From the NCBI RefSeq assembly GCF_963678635.1, contig NC_087069.1, forward strand, positions 48,564,276 to 48,628,275: a DNA stretch of 64,000 nucleotides. The letters are read 5' to 3'. Positions 42,141 through 54,825 of this stretch are shown in pieces. This DNA comes from Symsagittifera roscoffensis. Its lineage: Eukaryota > Xenacoelomorpha > Acoela > Convolutidae. The notes under the pieces are model-generated. The model searched no databases and was not told where the DNA came from. It saw only the letters and a program-made list of their open reading frames with translations. A program made the translations under genes and the position numbers. How positions within the stretch are numbered: position 1 is the stretch's first letter; the number at the start of each line of letters is the position of its first letter.

Positions 42141-44277
42141 CTATAATCAATGAATACTGTAGGGATTCCTCGAGCCAATTGTCGTATACTCATACTGATA
42201 ACCTACTTTGTTTTTTAGAAAAACCACTAGAAGTTACTTTTTTCTGCCAGCATTTTGTTCAACAGTCCATTGTATACTGCTTTGCTTAAATTGGACAGGC
42301 GCTGTGCTGTTATTTTAAAATCATTTTCGAATTCACTTGAGAGACTAAATCTAGAATAATATCGTGTTGCGTTACTATTATCTTATAGTAGCTGAAGATA
42401 GTAGCGTATGTATCTGAAGGTTTGAGCGCCAATTATTAAATGAATAAAAGTCCAGACAAAACAATGATGCCTAGTTTATGTGATAGCTCTATTGGTCCCA
42501 AACATATATACATTTTCACTTTTTTCGGAATTCGGAACAAAAATAGAAGATTCGTTAACCATGTTCAATCACCTGAAAAGTCGAAGAAATGCTTCCGTGA
42601 ATTTATTGATAAAAATTATTAAAACTAATTTGAACTTACCGAAACAATTGATTTCTTTCAGTAGAGAAAAATTTTTTGATTAAATTTCGTGTTGCGTGTT
42701 TACCCATTGAGCTGGAACGGCGTTGGAACTGAAGCCTCCTTAACTTTTCCTCGCCCTTGGAATGTAATATGGCTTAAATTGTTCGAAGTTCAGCTAAAAA
42801 AGTATATGCTCGTCTGGGAGTTCTTTCCCGGGTTGAATATAGTCACATTAGCAACATTTTTGCATCTGTGTTCTGACTTTTTTGAAGAAAGTGACTTCAT
42901 ATTTGTGCTCGGGATGATGTTTTTTCACCTGACAAATTTCAACTTTTTCTCCAGGAATTTTTAAAATACAGCAATAAATTTTGTGCTACTAACGCGTAAA
43001 CGGAGACTTAATCAGAATTCGAAACTGCTCCGAATAAGTTTGAGGCATGCTATTTGGTCTGTTTGATACTTTTCTGTTTGTCAAACTTATCATTTTTTAC
43101 TTTAAATAGCGTGCAATTTTTGGGCAATTTGTTGAACATGAAGCTAAGCAATACTTTTTTGGCGCACAAATTCTATATAAAATTTTTATTGGCGCTGAAA
43201 AGGCTGTTAGTTTAAAATTATGAACGGAACTCGTAAATTGCTCATTTTGACTAAAAAGAGTTGATAATCGATTATATGCAATTTTTGTGGATTGTCTCTC
43301 AAAAGATTCGAAATAATTGATTGGAACTTGATGCAAATTTTATGATATTTCAGATGACCAATGTTTGAGGTGACCAATATCGGTTGATAATAAAGAATTA
43401 TATTTGATTCTAGTCCAATTATTTAAAAACTTTTTTTAGCTTTTTTGATTTAGAAAAGACTTTTTTGCCATACTTAATCCGTCAGCATTTCCATAACCGC
43501 ACATCATATTGTTTTATAAGCATACTACGATCTTTGCTAAAATATTAATGTATTTTACCTGCCAGCATTTAAAAAGTTTGTAATACTACTGAAAGCTTTT
43601 TTACGTATTTAGTTTTAATCTGATCTTTATATTCCGTAAATTATGAGCAACCTATTGTAGCAATTTATTGGAAATGCAAATTGAAATTCTGAAACATAAG
43701 TAAAAATCTTATCTCTCTGTTTTGGGAAACAGAAAAAAAAAGTTGAGTGGAAAACAAATGTTCGGATTTTGCAAGTTTGCTAATCACAAGTGTAAAAATA
43801 GTTTTTGGAACGAAATGATGTTTCAATAAACTTTTTCTAAATTGGGTATTCCACAATTTAAAAAATCAAAACTCAGTGCATTTGAAGATCGAGCTGATGA
43901 TTTTGCTGGTGCTGAATTTAGAGCACTCAGAGAAAACTCAGAAAGCACTCAATTTTTGAGATATATCATTTTGTCAAAATTGAAATAAGAGATTCAGATC
44001 AAATGTGTTGACATTTGACTGGCTTAAAAAAGAAGGCCTAAAAAATTAAGTGTAAATTTTTTCTATCGTTTTAAGGCCACATAAAAAAGGTAATGCTAAT
44101 GTTCGGAATTTATCTTTCGGCAAGCTTTCATTATTTAAATTTCATATTGGAAGGTTACAACTCGCACAGATTTTTGTTCTCACATTTCTAATGAATTATC
44201 AAGTTGCTTCAAAAATGCTTCAGCAAAATTATCTGGGTCGCGGGTTGACCTCAAGTCAATTTTTTTTCTAAGTCAAA
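42141..44277. other. Non-coding
   Basis: No supported gene. A 91-codon plus-strand frame at 42,689-42,964 has no domain signal and I reject it. Confidence 0.5.
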
Positions 44278-44525
44278 TGAAAAAACGGGTGCGAGTACGC
44301 TTGCAGTGCGATCAATGGTTCCGTAACAGACCATGCGGTCATCAGTCGAGCAGTCCCACCTCGTCCAGGATTTTCTGCTATGACTCGTCCCAAGGGCGAT
44401 AGATCTCGAGGCATCAGATCTTTCAAGATCCACACTATATCCCCCTTTTCTTGCGGTTGTTCTTCCAGGCTCCATTTCATCTGTTTCAACAGGGTTGGTA
44501 TATTCTCCTTTTGTAGTTTTTGCAA
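44251..44525 (-). pseudogene. BEL/Pao integrase C-terminal domain remnant, copy 1
   Basis: The minus strand reads LKQMKWSLEEQPQEKGDIVWILKD-type sequence followed by LSPLGRVIAENPGRGG, matching the C-terminal domain that ends BEL/Pao pol proteins (GD-I/L-V, WPLGRV, PGRDG). No other part of an element surrounds it. It belongs to a different BEL lineage from the element at 16,599-25,342. It is a short fossil. Confidence 0.65.
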
Positions 44526-46496
44526 GATGTTTTAAAAGTTTGTGGCTCGGACAAATTTTTGAATCGAAGTTTTAGCAATCTCCAAAAGCCAGCGGTGGTA
44601 GATAATGAAAAAAAATGATTTGCTTGAAAGAATCTTAATTGTCTGAAATATAAGCAACTTTTATCGGATGTCTGGAGTTTATCATTGATTCTGTTGCAGT
44701 GAGATTTGTTTTAAAAAAGTCCAGCGTAAGTTATTTTTTTTTTCAAGAAAAATCTTGATCGTGCGTTTTGCGATGCAGTGTAATTGCTCCCAGACTGCAC
44801 CGAAATATGGGCCATTTTATATGTTGATTTTTCAATTGGCTTCCTTGATTGCTAGACTGGCTTCAATTTTGTTTTTGTCGAGTCCTCTAAAGGACATCTT
44901 GATTTCATTGTTATCTACTACAAAATAAATTCACTTCAATATATATAATTGTAGGTTTTTTGCTTCTTGTTGTAAAGCGGGCAAGTGTTTGGAGAAAAAA
45001 ATTAGTGTTTGAATCTGGATAAACCTCTGGATGATAGCATAATAACTGTTTATTGAGTTTCCGTTTTCAAGGAAGAATGGCCCTAGAAAACTGATCCACT
45101 AATGATAAAGGGAAAGTCAGACTGAAAAACCTGAAGATGGCAGAAGTTCCATTATCTCATGGAATATTTGTGCTACGCACAATCTGCAAAAAAAAATGTT
45201 TGAAAATTACAATACATAGAAACTTTATTTTAGATAGAAAAAATAGAAATATTTTTTTTTAAAGTCCGATTGTTACAGAAAAAGACGAGCGAACTAAATC
45301 GGTCACAATAACAAATTAGGTCTTTGATCTTAACCTTGGAAACTCTGTCGTTGGACTACTGAAATGATGCGTAAGTGAGGTGGGGGAGGCGAGGTTAAGG
45401 AAAAAAACGAAGGTCATTTCGTACACCATAAGGAGGTGGCACTGCTGTATCAAAGCTTTGACATCTTCTGAGCTTCCATGTAAGCAAAGTTGACATTGGT
45501 ATTGAATGTACATTTTAGTCAGTGCAGTTTTTGAGACCAAAGTTATCGGAACTTTTTGCATCCTCCGCATCGCAAATCTTCTTCCATACAAGGTGCAAAC
45601 TCCAGTAGAATTGGAGCTCTTAGAACAGATTTTGATCTAAGCAGGGAATCAAATAAATCACATTGTGCTAAGTGACAATTTAATGGCGTAAAATTTGTCC
45701 TTTTCAATGATCGTATTGTGGCATTTTGATTGAACTTCTTTTTTAAATAAGATTGCGTTTTGTTCGGTTTTGTTTTGAGATTATAATTTGTCAGCTTAGA
45801 AAAAAACCTTGTTTGTAGCAAAAGGTAAAAACAACTTGTTTCATAAATATTTAGGTTTTATGTCGTAAAATGGCTCATCCGTATATTGTAATTTGTTCTT
45901 GTTTCTGCTTCAGAGACCGTTGTTGGGAGCGTATGAATACCCTGCCATTTTATTCCATTTTTTTTTGTAAGACCAGCTACCACAGTTATTGCAAACGTAT
46001 TTTTGCCCTGTCACAGTTTTCTATGTTATTAAAAATCTTTCCTCTTTATCTTTTTGAGTTCTAGATCGCAGTAACCATGATCTGCATTATTCATCGTAGG
46101 AAATGCAAGCCTATGCATTCAATAATGCTATTCGATGATTTTATCGATTCCAGTGCTACTTGAATGTTAGTTTCAGATTTACAAAAAAACTGGTCCGTTG
46201 AATTGAAACTCTCCGGAAGCAAATGACAGAAATCGTACCATTGTTGTTGCCGTGATTAGTTCATGTGAAAAACTACTCTCAAGGATTGTATCTACGATAT
46301 TATGAAGTAGCGTGAAAAAGATGTGGCCATTCTAATCATTGATCCATCTGTGTATGCGTGTTTTGCTAACTTTCATGACTGAAGGTTTTGCTTTGGAAGC
46401 AAGCTCCATGCCAAAACTATTCTATTCATCTTGAGAAAAAATAGAGGTCTTTCTTTAGTTTATGCTGTTGATCATCTAGTATCTAATCTCTCACTT
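44278..46496. repeat. Diverged direct duplication, copy 1 (2.2 kb)
   Basis: It aligns with 46,810-49,150 almost end to end: the opening GCGAGTACGCTTGCAGTGCG, CCGTTTTCAAGGAAGAATGG in the middle, and the closing GCTGTTGATCATCTAGTATC. Substitutions and small indels are frequent, so it is much older than the duplication at 9349-14501. It contains a BEL/Pao integrase remnant at its left end and unrecognised sequence elsewhere. Confidence 0.92.
45543..45821 (-). other. Minus-strand reading frame kept in both duplication copies, unknown
   Basis: The frame includes CHLAQCDLFDSLLRSKSVLR, then LLEFAPCMEEDLRCGGCKK. A similar reading (QLAQCDLTDSLLRSKSVLR, LLEFEPCMKEDLRC) exists in copy 2 at about 48,070-48,220. 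Cysteines and spacing are kept, which hints at a coding exon of a secreted protein. I recognise no domain, and conservation may only reflect shared descent. Confidence 0.25.
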
Positions 46497-46805
46497 TCTC
46501 CCTGTTGTTCAAATTGCTGCTTCAAAAGAATACTCAGCGAGACTTAATTTCTAGGGGATAGAAAAAGACGTAAAAAAGACATCAGAAAAAAAATTGGTGC
46601 AAACCTTTGATTGGATGCTTCATTTTATGTTTTTTTATTCCGGTTTCCTCTTTTTTTTCTAGTATTGACAAACCAAAGAGTCCAAATGTGACTCAACAGA
46701 TTCTTTTGTTTTTGTTGAAACATGGAATACAAATCCCAACACTTGGCTGCTTAGCTCTTTTTTATTCGAGTGGGAGCAATGGTTTGGTGATACTCCTGTG
46801 TTTGT

Positions 46806-47056
46806 CTAGCGAAAAAACGCGGGCGAGTACGCTTGCAGTGCGATCAATGGTCCCGTAACAGTCCATACGGTCATCACTCGAGCAGTCCCACCTCTTCCCG
46901 GATTTTTGCTATGACTCGTCCCAAGGGCGATAGATCTCGAGGCATCAGATCTTTCAAGATCCACACTATATCCCCCTTTTCTTGCGGTTGTTCTTCCAGG
47001 CTCCATTTCATCTGTTTCAACAGGGTTGGTATATTCTCCTTTTGTAGTTTTTGCAA
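46806..47056 (-). pseudogene. BEL/Pao integrase C-terminal domain remnant, copy 2
   Basis: This is the counterpart of 44,251-44,525 in the second duplication copy, with the same GDIVWILKD and LSPLGRVIA segments. It arose by duplication, not by a separate insertion. Confidence 0.65.
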
Positions 47057-49150
47057 GATGTTTTAAAAGTTTTTTGCTCGGACAAATTTTTGACTCGAAG
47101 TTTTAGCAATCTCCAAAAGCCAGCGGTGGTAGATAATGAAAAAAAAAGATTTGCTTGAAAGAATCTTAATTGTCTGTAATATAAGCAATTTTATCGGATT
47201 TCTGGAGATTATCATTGATTCTGTTGCCGTAAGATTTGTATTAAAGTCCAGCGTAAGTTATTTTTTTTTCAAGAAAAAATCTTGATCGGGCGTTTTGCGA
47301 TGCGGATTAATCGCTCCCAGACTGCACCGAAATAAGGGCCATTTTATCTGTTGAAATTTCAATTAGTTTCCTTGATTGCTAGACTGGCTTCAATTTTGTT
47401 TTTGTCGAGTCCTCTCAACGACATGTTGATTTCGTTGTTATCTGCAAAAAAAAATTTCACTTAATTTTTTTTATTTGTAGGTTTTCTGCTTCTTGTTGTA
47501 AGGCGGGCAGGTGTTTCGAGAAAAAAAAATCGGTGATTGAATCTGGATAAAACTCTAGATGATAGCAATAGAATATCAACTGTTTATTGAGCTTCCGTTT
47601 TCAAGGAAGAATGGTCCACGAGAGCTAATCCTTTAACGATAAAGGGAAAGTAAGACTGCAAAACCTGAAGATGGCAGAAGTTCCATAATTGGATGGAATC
47701 TTTGTGCTTCGCACAATCTGCAAACGATTTGTTCAAAAAATGCAAAACTTAGAAACTTTACAAATTAATTTTTTTAAAAGTCCGATTGTAACAAAAAAGA
47801 CGAGAGAACTAAATCGGTGAAAATAACAAATTAGTTCTTTGTTTTTAACCTTGGAAATTCTGTTGTTGGACTACTAGACTGATGTATACGTGAGGTGGGG
47901 AGGAGGTGAGGTTAAGGAAAAAAAACACGAAGGTCATTTCGTACGCCATAAGGAAGGTGCACTGCTTTATCAAAGATTTGACAATTTCTGAGCTTTGATG
48001 TAAGCAAAAATGATATGCATATTGAGTGTACATTTTAGTTTGTGCAGTTTTTGAGACAAGAGTTATTCGAAATTTTTTTGCATCCTCTGCATCGCAAATC
48101 TTCCTTCATACAAGGTTCAAACTCCAGTAGATTTGGAGCTCTTAGAACAGATTTTGATCTAAGCAGGGAATCAGTTAAATCACATTGTGCTAACTGACCA
48201 CTTAATGTCGTTAGTTTGACTTTTTCAATGATCGTATTGTGGCATTTTGATTGAAATTTTTCATTAATTACGAATGCGTCTTGTTTGGTTTTGTTTTTAA
48301 GAACATAATTTTTCAGCTTAGAAAAATGTCTTGTTTGTAGCCAAAGGTAAAAACAGCTTGTTTCTTAAATAAATAGGTTTTATGTCGCAAAATGGCTCCT
48401 CCATAGATTGTAATTTGTTCTTGTTTCTGCTTCAAAGACCGGTTATCAAAATTTTTCGAGCGTATGAATACCCTGCCACAGTATTCTATTATTTTTTATG
48501 CAAGATCAGCTACCACAGTTTTTGCAAGCATATTTCTGTCGTGTCAAAGATTTCTATGGTAATAAGTTTCTTTCCTCTTTAATTTTTTGAGTTCTAGACC
48601 GCGAGTACCATGATTTGCATTATTCATTGTAGTAAATTGTAGCCAATGCAGTCAATATTGCTTTTCGATGATTTTATCGATTCCAGTGCTACCTGAATGT
48701 TAGTTTCAGATTTACAAAAAACCTGTCTGTTGAATTGAAACTATCCGGATGCAAATGACAGAAATCGTACCACTGTTGTTGCCGTGATTAGTTCATGTGA
48801 AAAACTACTCTCAAGGATTGTATCTACGATATTATGAAGTAGCGTGAAAAAGATGTGGCCATTCTAATAATTGATCCGTCTCTGTATGCGTGTTTTGCTA
48901 ACTTCCATGACTGAGGGTTTGTGAAAAATTACTCACATGGATTGTATCTACAATATTATGAAGTAGCAAGAAAAGGACTTAGGCCATTTTCATCAGTCAT
49001 CCGTCTGTTTATGCGTGTTTTCTCAATTTTCATGACACAGGGTTTTGACTTGGAAGCAAGGTCCGTGCCAAAATTATTCTATCCATCTTGAGAAAAATTA
49101 GAGGACTATCTTTAGTTAATGCTGTTGATCATCTAGTATCTAATCTCTTG
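46810..49150. repeat. Diverged direct duplication, copy 2 (2.3 kb)
   Basis: This is the second copy of the segment at 44,278-46,496, separated from it by about 310 bp of unrelated sequence. It is longer because of an internal tandem duplication of about 120 bp (48,798-48,918 and 48,919-49,040, both opening GTGAAAAA(C/T)TACTC). Confidence 0.9.
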
Positions 49151-49306
49151 TCAAATTTGTCCAGTTTGTTTTCACTGAGCTAAATTCACTATATTGTGCA
49201 GGTTTGCAAGTGCTGGTTTGCTCATGGTTGAGATTCAATTTTTATAGAGAAATAATAACAGTTTCTGATGGTGAGATTTTTGAAAGTCTGCAATTTGGTC
49301 AACAAG

Positions 49307-49555
49307 CTAGAAAACAAAATGGATGCCAGGGTTAATGAGAGTGTAATTTTTAAGCATATAACCATCACCCATGAATAAAACTGGGATCAATTGCAATTCT
49401 GCAACACAATTATTTGGCGAAAGTTTTGACGTTGATTTTTCTGATGCAGTAAATTCTCCCAAAAAAAGCTTTTGGTTATTACAGTTTTTTTCTCTTTGAT
49501 GGTATGCGTGGTCGCCAGTACTGGGTGAGCATGCGGTTGTATTTTCGTTGTTCAC
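49307..49555 (-). other. Possible exon, unrecognised
   Basis: A minus-strand frame of 82 codons contains three cysteines and Asn-Xaa-Ser/Thr sites (NTTACSPSTGDHAYHQREKN, PNNCVAEL). Composition resembles the secreted-protein exons further right on the same strand. There is no domain match and no firm splice sites, so this is speculative. Confidence 0.2.
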
Positions 49556-52356
49556 TCCTTTTTTTTTGAAACGGTTGCTACATATCCACTGTTTTTGTTT
49601 GCAAATTAAGATGCCTCAAGAAAAAAAGTATGGGTAAATCTTAAAATATGCTGACACTGTCTTTTTGATTAGCCCTTGTCTCATTAATGACTAGAACTCA
49701 GACGTTTTATCGTTAACCTATGTCCTGTAAGGTAATTTCGTTAGTTATTTTTTGTCCGGGTTAAAAATTTGGTCAAATTATTAATTTTAAACAGGTGAAA
49801 AAGAAAGCACTTGATTCTAATTGGGTTGATTGAAAATCTTGAACTATCTCCAACTAGTTTCAAATTCTGTCCGCTATTTGATGAGGTTGGATTGAAAAAA
49901 AAACTATTGAGATTGATGCTGTGCAAAATTGATGTTTGGTTGCTCTCCATTTTTACCACGAATATCCACTATCTGGTTGTTCAAAAATATTTGCAATAGG
50001 GCAAGGTGATGCGTTTGGTTGTAATTGGAATAAATGGAAGACCTTGGTTGAATTTTTCTAAAGTTATGGTTTTTCTGTTTTGCTGCTTAATGAGATTGGT
50101 TTATTGGAAACCTATTCATGATTATGCTGAGCAAGTAGATGGTTTTGTTGTCCCATGTGTAACCACTAATTGCACTTTCAGATACAAATTGCCCTGATTT
50201 TGTGTGTTTGTGTAACTTTAGGAAAACTATTTCTGGCTTGGTTGGACGCAAGTAGCAGGATATCTATAGAGTTCTTTGCCAAGATAATGTTCCATTCGTA
50301 TAACGAGGTTTCAGTTGGAAAAATTTTCGTCTAGATTTGAATGAATTGTAATAAATGCAAATTGTAACAATTCATGACTCTTATTAAATCTTGAATTGAC
50401 CTGCGGCGCTTGTTGTCCTGATGCAAATTGTAGCTGATTTATCTCTGAAGAGGTTGCTGATATCCTGAAAATTTCAATTGGCTTAGCTTTCTTCTCTTGA
50501 CTGAGAAGTTGGTGATGTTGACTCTCTGGACAATAAGTTGTTTGCAGTGTGGTTTAAAGTAATTTGCGGTTAAGTTTCGGTGAAAAATCATGTAATTCTG
50601 AAAACTAATGTGATCTCCATCAGATAAAAGTTCACATGCTGGCTTGGCGGCTGTGAAATGCTGCTAAAAATTCATCTCCGGCATGTTGTCATTGACAAAA
50701 AACCAACATAGTTTAGTTTTCTTTCCTTCAGACATAGCGTGGTTCTCTTTATACTTCTTGTATTAGAATCGGATTATCAGGTTTGATCTTCGTTCAAGGT
50801 GTTGACCACGTGAATTATTCTAGAAAATGGCCTAAAAGACAAACACTTGTCCCCCTAATATACGCGGCAAAATTTTCTCACGGTCCATCGACAATCACTT
50901 TGGTTGCTTTTACTTTCAGTCGGTCCAACCGCTCTCAATGTTCTGTTCCAGAGTCTTCAAAAAATGAAAAAACCAATATGGGTCCCTTTTTATGTGTGCG
51001 ACTGTTGGAATTCAATAGATCGAGTCACTACAAGGCGAGCGAGCTTGAACTTATTCAAGACAAGGTTCGCTGTTTTTTTTTTGTATTGGAATCATTTATA
51101 ATATATGAAAAATGTAGGTGAGACAGCGTCTTTTACGTTTTGAACGTTTTTTGAGTAACAAAAAAAATAAAAAAATCTGTCTGTTGTATATTTATTCAGA
51201 GTTTTTTTTAGGAAATTGGGAAATCCGACCAAAATTTGTCTTGAAACAATGGTTTCTGATTTGCACTCAAACTCTTCAGATTAAAACATGGGATTCAGAT
51301 TAAAACATTTCCAAAATAGGACAAAAACAAATATGAAACAAAGTTAGACCATGCTCAACAACTGCTAAACAATCTGTTTAGTATATAGAAAAATCCAGAC
51401 TTTAGTTTCCTTGCACATTGTTCTAAATTGAATTCTTCTGATATTTTTTATGGAGATTTCAAAACCAAGGTAAAACAAAGGAAAAAATCAAGTGTAGGTT
51501 GGTTTTTTAAAATCATTTTGTAAATGCTGAAAAATGCGCTCTGTAGGAATGTTGATTTTCAAAGAAGAAAGAAAAGGATTTCATTGAAAGCGCAATCTCT
51601 TTCACGGAAAAATTAAAAGAATTGCTTTCACGGCGTTTCAGATCATTTATTGTACTCAAACGCTCTCAAAAAGCATGTTTTTTTTTGGTTAGAATGAGAG
51701 CAAAACCGAATTGAAAACATCTAGAATATGTGCAAAGTGTACTAGGTTTCCGTTAAGAAGAAAGTTTCGCTTTACCTTCAAACTCGTTCTACTCAGAGTG
51801 GTTATGTAAAACTTGTTTCGCTGATTTCAAAAGTTATAAAATCAAAATACCCGTACAATCAAAAAACAACAGTGATTAAAGTTGATTTTTCTTCTGGTAT
51901 GAATAATTTTATATGCGTCAGAACTTTTTCTTTTCATTTTGTTGAAATCGTCATTTCAACTTGTACTGCAAATTATTCCTTTTTTAGTCTAACTTTTTGA
52001 ATTAATTGAAATGCAGAAGTTGAAATTTAATTTCCAGAACTAGATGTGTAAACTGTGATTTCATGGCACTTTTTTCTGCAAATGTTTTTTTGTAAAACGA
52101 GAATCTGATGTAATGGTCAAAAAATCTCAGGAAGAAGAAATAATTCAGATTTAATTTTTTTTCTTCAAATTACCAATAGACAAAGAAAACAAACATTTTT
52201 TTTTTCATTTTTGTCGGCTTCGAAAAAGTGACAAATTGTGCTCTTCAATATTCGCCGAAGCACTTAATGATAATTTTAGGATTCTTTCTTATCAAATAAG
52301 TTTCTTCGTTGTTGAGTTCAAACTTCACATTGGCACAAACAAATAATATTGACTTT
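49556..52356. other. Non-coding
   Basis: No supported gene or repeat. It may be intron between candidate minus-strand exons. Confidence 0.4.
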
Positions 52357-52641
52357 TCACATAATTTTTGACTTTTCTACTGATTTAGCAATTTGTGGGA
52401 AAGTTGCTTTAACACACAGAAGTTCTCTAATTGAGCAAAAAATATCCATCTTTGCATGTTGACGACTCTTCAAGGATCCATTGATCACACAACACTCTTG
52501 CATCCCTGTCAACGGGCGAATTGTAATCATGACCTCCTGGTTTTTCCAATTGGCCCAGACTAAAAAAAGGCGGTCGATTACAACTATTGTTGGTTTTCTA
52601 CGCAAAAAAAACAATATCTGCTTTGTAAAACAGGCATCCAA
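52357..52641 (-). CDS. Possible C-type lectin-like exon
   Basis: A minus-strand open frame of 94 codons includes LFLVWANWKNQE, then ECCVINGSLKSR and MDIFCSIRELLCVK. The order W-x2-W ... CCVINGS ... D-x2-C ... C fits the C-terminal half of a C-type lectin domain, where these residues form the hydrophobic core and the last disulfides. The usual Trp just before the (N)D-x2-C segment is not seen, and the calcium-site residues (EPN) are not clear. C-type lectin domains bind sugars or proteins outside the cell. It lies downstream of the PAN/TSP1 exon on the same strand, so it may be a later exon of one gene. It is ended by a stop, so it could be the last coding exon. Confidence 0.42.
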   Translation of the reverse strand: MDACFTKQILFFLRRKPTIVVIDRLFLVWANWKNQEVMITIRPLTGMQECCVINGSLKSRQHAKMDIFCSIRELLCVKATFPQIAKSVEKSKIM

Positions 52642-53138
52642 CCACGTGTATCACTCCGTATAAAATTTTTTAGGCTAGCAAGATCAATTGTGCAGTTGAT
52701 ATTTAATTAAAGATAATTTAAATCTTTTTTTGAACTTGAAGGATGTTTAATTTTTAAAAAGTCGGCTCAGACAAAAAAAGAATCTTTTTTGATTTCGAGA
52801 AGTTGACGATTACTCATTTGCATAACTCAAACTGAGTTTCAAGCAAAAACTAAGCTTGTCTAAAACTAAAAGAGAATCTTACTTAAACAACTAGCAATAA
52901 GTAAGAAGAGAACGACAAACATTCTGCCTGTCTTCCATTCAGCTAAATTAACTCTAATTTAGAAGGAGATGCAGAATGCAACTATAATTTGCCGACTCGA
53001 AAAAAAAACTAGATTCTAGATTTCAGACAGGTTCGGCTTTTTCACTTTTTTTTTGGTGGAAATTTCCGTGCTATTTTCACAGCAAGCATAGGTTCTTGCT
53101 GGTTTTCTATTTCTCTGGAATTTACTCTATAGCTTAAG

Positions 53139-53476
53139 TTATGCAAGTTTTGAGTTGCATGATGCTGGCTGGCTGCACAAAGTACAGATTTCTAAGTAAA
53201 AATAAGTGCACCCATCAACATGATGATAAGTTGAAACCTGCTGGTCTTTAAGTGTTCCATTACAAGGCCACACAGTGTATTTTATGATTTGTTCAAAATC
53301 GTTTGTTCTCTCATTCTCTTTGGACATTACCAAAACTTTTAACAGATTAAAGACTTGTCTCCTGAATCCAGGAACATACAGACACGAATTTTTGCGCCTA
53401 TCCAGTACACAGCTTGGCCTCGTGATGTCTAAATTTGCAACCATTTTCTTAGAGGACGGTTCCAGTGCATACTGAC
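53139..53476 (-). CDS. Possible extracellular-domain exon (F5/8 or lectin-like), uncertain
   Basis: On the minus strand an acceptor-like TTTTGTTCCAG at about 53,477 precedes an open frame of about 110 codons. Segments such as MVANLDITRPSCVLDRR, VFNLLKVLVMSKENERTNDF and TVWPCNGTLKDQQ, followed by GCTYFYLEICTLC, have the Cys spacing and hydrophobic pattern of a discoidin (F5/8 type C) or fucolectin-like module. The match is by eye and weak. It lies between the PAN/TSP1 exon and the lectin-like exon on the same strand. The frame ends in a stop, so either splicing occurs before that stop or this is a terminal exon. Confidence 0.3.
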
Positions 53477-54159
53477 TGGAACAAAACTAAAATTTCTGAT
53501 GCATATGACGTTGGTTCGCCAGTAGCCCAAATGTTGAGGCAGTTTTTTTTTCAAAAATTGTCCCCCGTGGTCCTGATCACGATACACATCCGTCGATCCG
53601 ACCCTCTTGTAACCGCTCCAGTAAGGCGTCGAAACTGAACCGACAATACTCCTTCATAGAACCAGTTCAAACCTAAAATCGTTTGGGTCTCAAAAAGTAT
53701 GAAATATTCTTAGTGTAAGACAAATATTTTTGAAAATCGTTCCCAATCAAACTTAGACACACAACTTTTTCTATTGTGAGAGATCTCAACTCAGCGTTTC
53801 AAATTTACTACAAGATTTTTCATCTATGTTTATAAAACACTTTGACTTGAGCTAATTTGATTTGAGCGAGTTCAAAAAATATAGGGTGTTTGCTTTTACT
53901 GAGTTTTGACATTTACCGACATCATAGGTCGTGACTTCATCACCTTCTTATCAGCAATCAGCATAAACCTTTTGTTAGACACAATAAAATAAAGAACTAA
54001 ATCTTAAGCAAAAAAGATGATCTTACAGTGGTCACTTTGACTTAATGTAAATTCAAACCAAAATGACAATGCAACACAATTATATGCGAATTTCGATTGT
54101 TAGATGTTTGGCTCTTAAAAAGTGTCCTTTCTGCTTTGTTACAATTATATGTGACTAAT

Positions 54160-54825
54160 TTATAGCGAACCTGTGAACAATTTTTTCCTTTCTTGTTGAT
54201 CGCAAAAACCAGTTGCTTCATCGAAAGTTGTTGTATAGTGGTCCAGCAACAATGGAATTTTTTCCAATCTCTCATAGCAGTCCCAAGTTCTCCCGCCGAA
54301 CAGAGGCTGCGTGCAGTTTCGATCACGAGTTCTCCACCGAATGAAGTTTGCTCCCCCATCGCAGAAAGTTTCAGAAACCAATTTCTAGTCTGACCATGCA
54401 ATGCAATTTGAATCAGCCATTTTCTCCTCAAACCCACATTTTTCCAGGTCCGAATGAAGTTGGGCTGGTATTTTGCCCACAAAACACGGCATCTCAAAAT
54501 CTGTTGATATAATATACATCCTCATGGAAGATTTGTTTGTTTTGATTAGCTGTTTTTCATCTAGTAGGGCTCTTGGGTCAGTTGAGTACAAAAAGCATAC
54601 CAAATTTCCGTAGGCCAAACTTAGGCATTTTTTGTCAAGAAGGCATTTTTTGACGCAATGAATCTGATTGATTTTTTTTATCGGCTTGAACATAAACTGA
54701 GTTGATAGGAGAAATCCAGGAAGAGTTCGAAAAGTTGCGAAACGCCTTGCAAGGTCCTGTTGACAAGAAGAAACAGATGCTAAGAATAACAGGAGCAAAC
54801 TTTTGACTTCTGCACAAAAATACAT
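54160..54825 (-). pseudogene. Secreted PAN/apple-like plus thrombospondin type 1 protein exon, with in-frame stop
   Basis: From the ATG at 54,825 the minus strand encodes a signal peptide (EVKSLLLLFLASVSSCQQ). It then encodes a PAN/apple-like segment with HCVKKCLLDKKCLSLAYG and CFLYSTDP, and then AWSD, a TAG stop, and in the same frame KLVSETFCDGGANFIRWRTR, NCTQPLFGGR and WDC. WSDW ... CDGG ... RTR.C ... P.FGG is the standard thrombospondin type 1 start, and the stop sits where the second Trp of WSxW is expected (TGG to TAG). So this is one reading frame with one nonsense change. It may be a pseudogene, a null allele or a sequence error. The product would be a secreted adhesion or recognition protein. 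Confidence 0.6.

Noticed and set aside
42689-42964. 91-codon plus-strand gene
   Set aside because: No recognisable domain, no support from neighbours, and length expected by chance in this much sequence.
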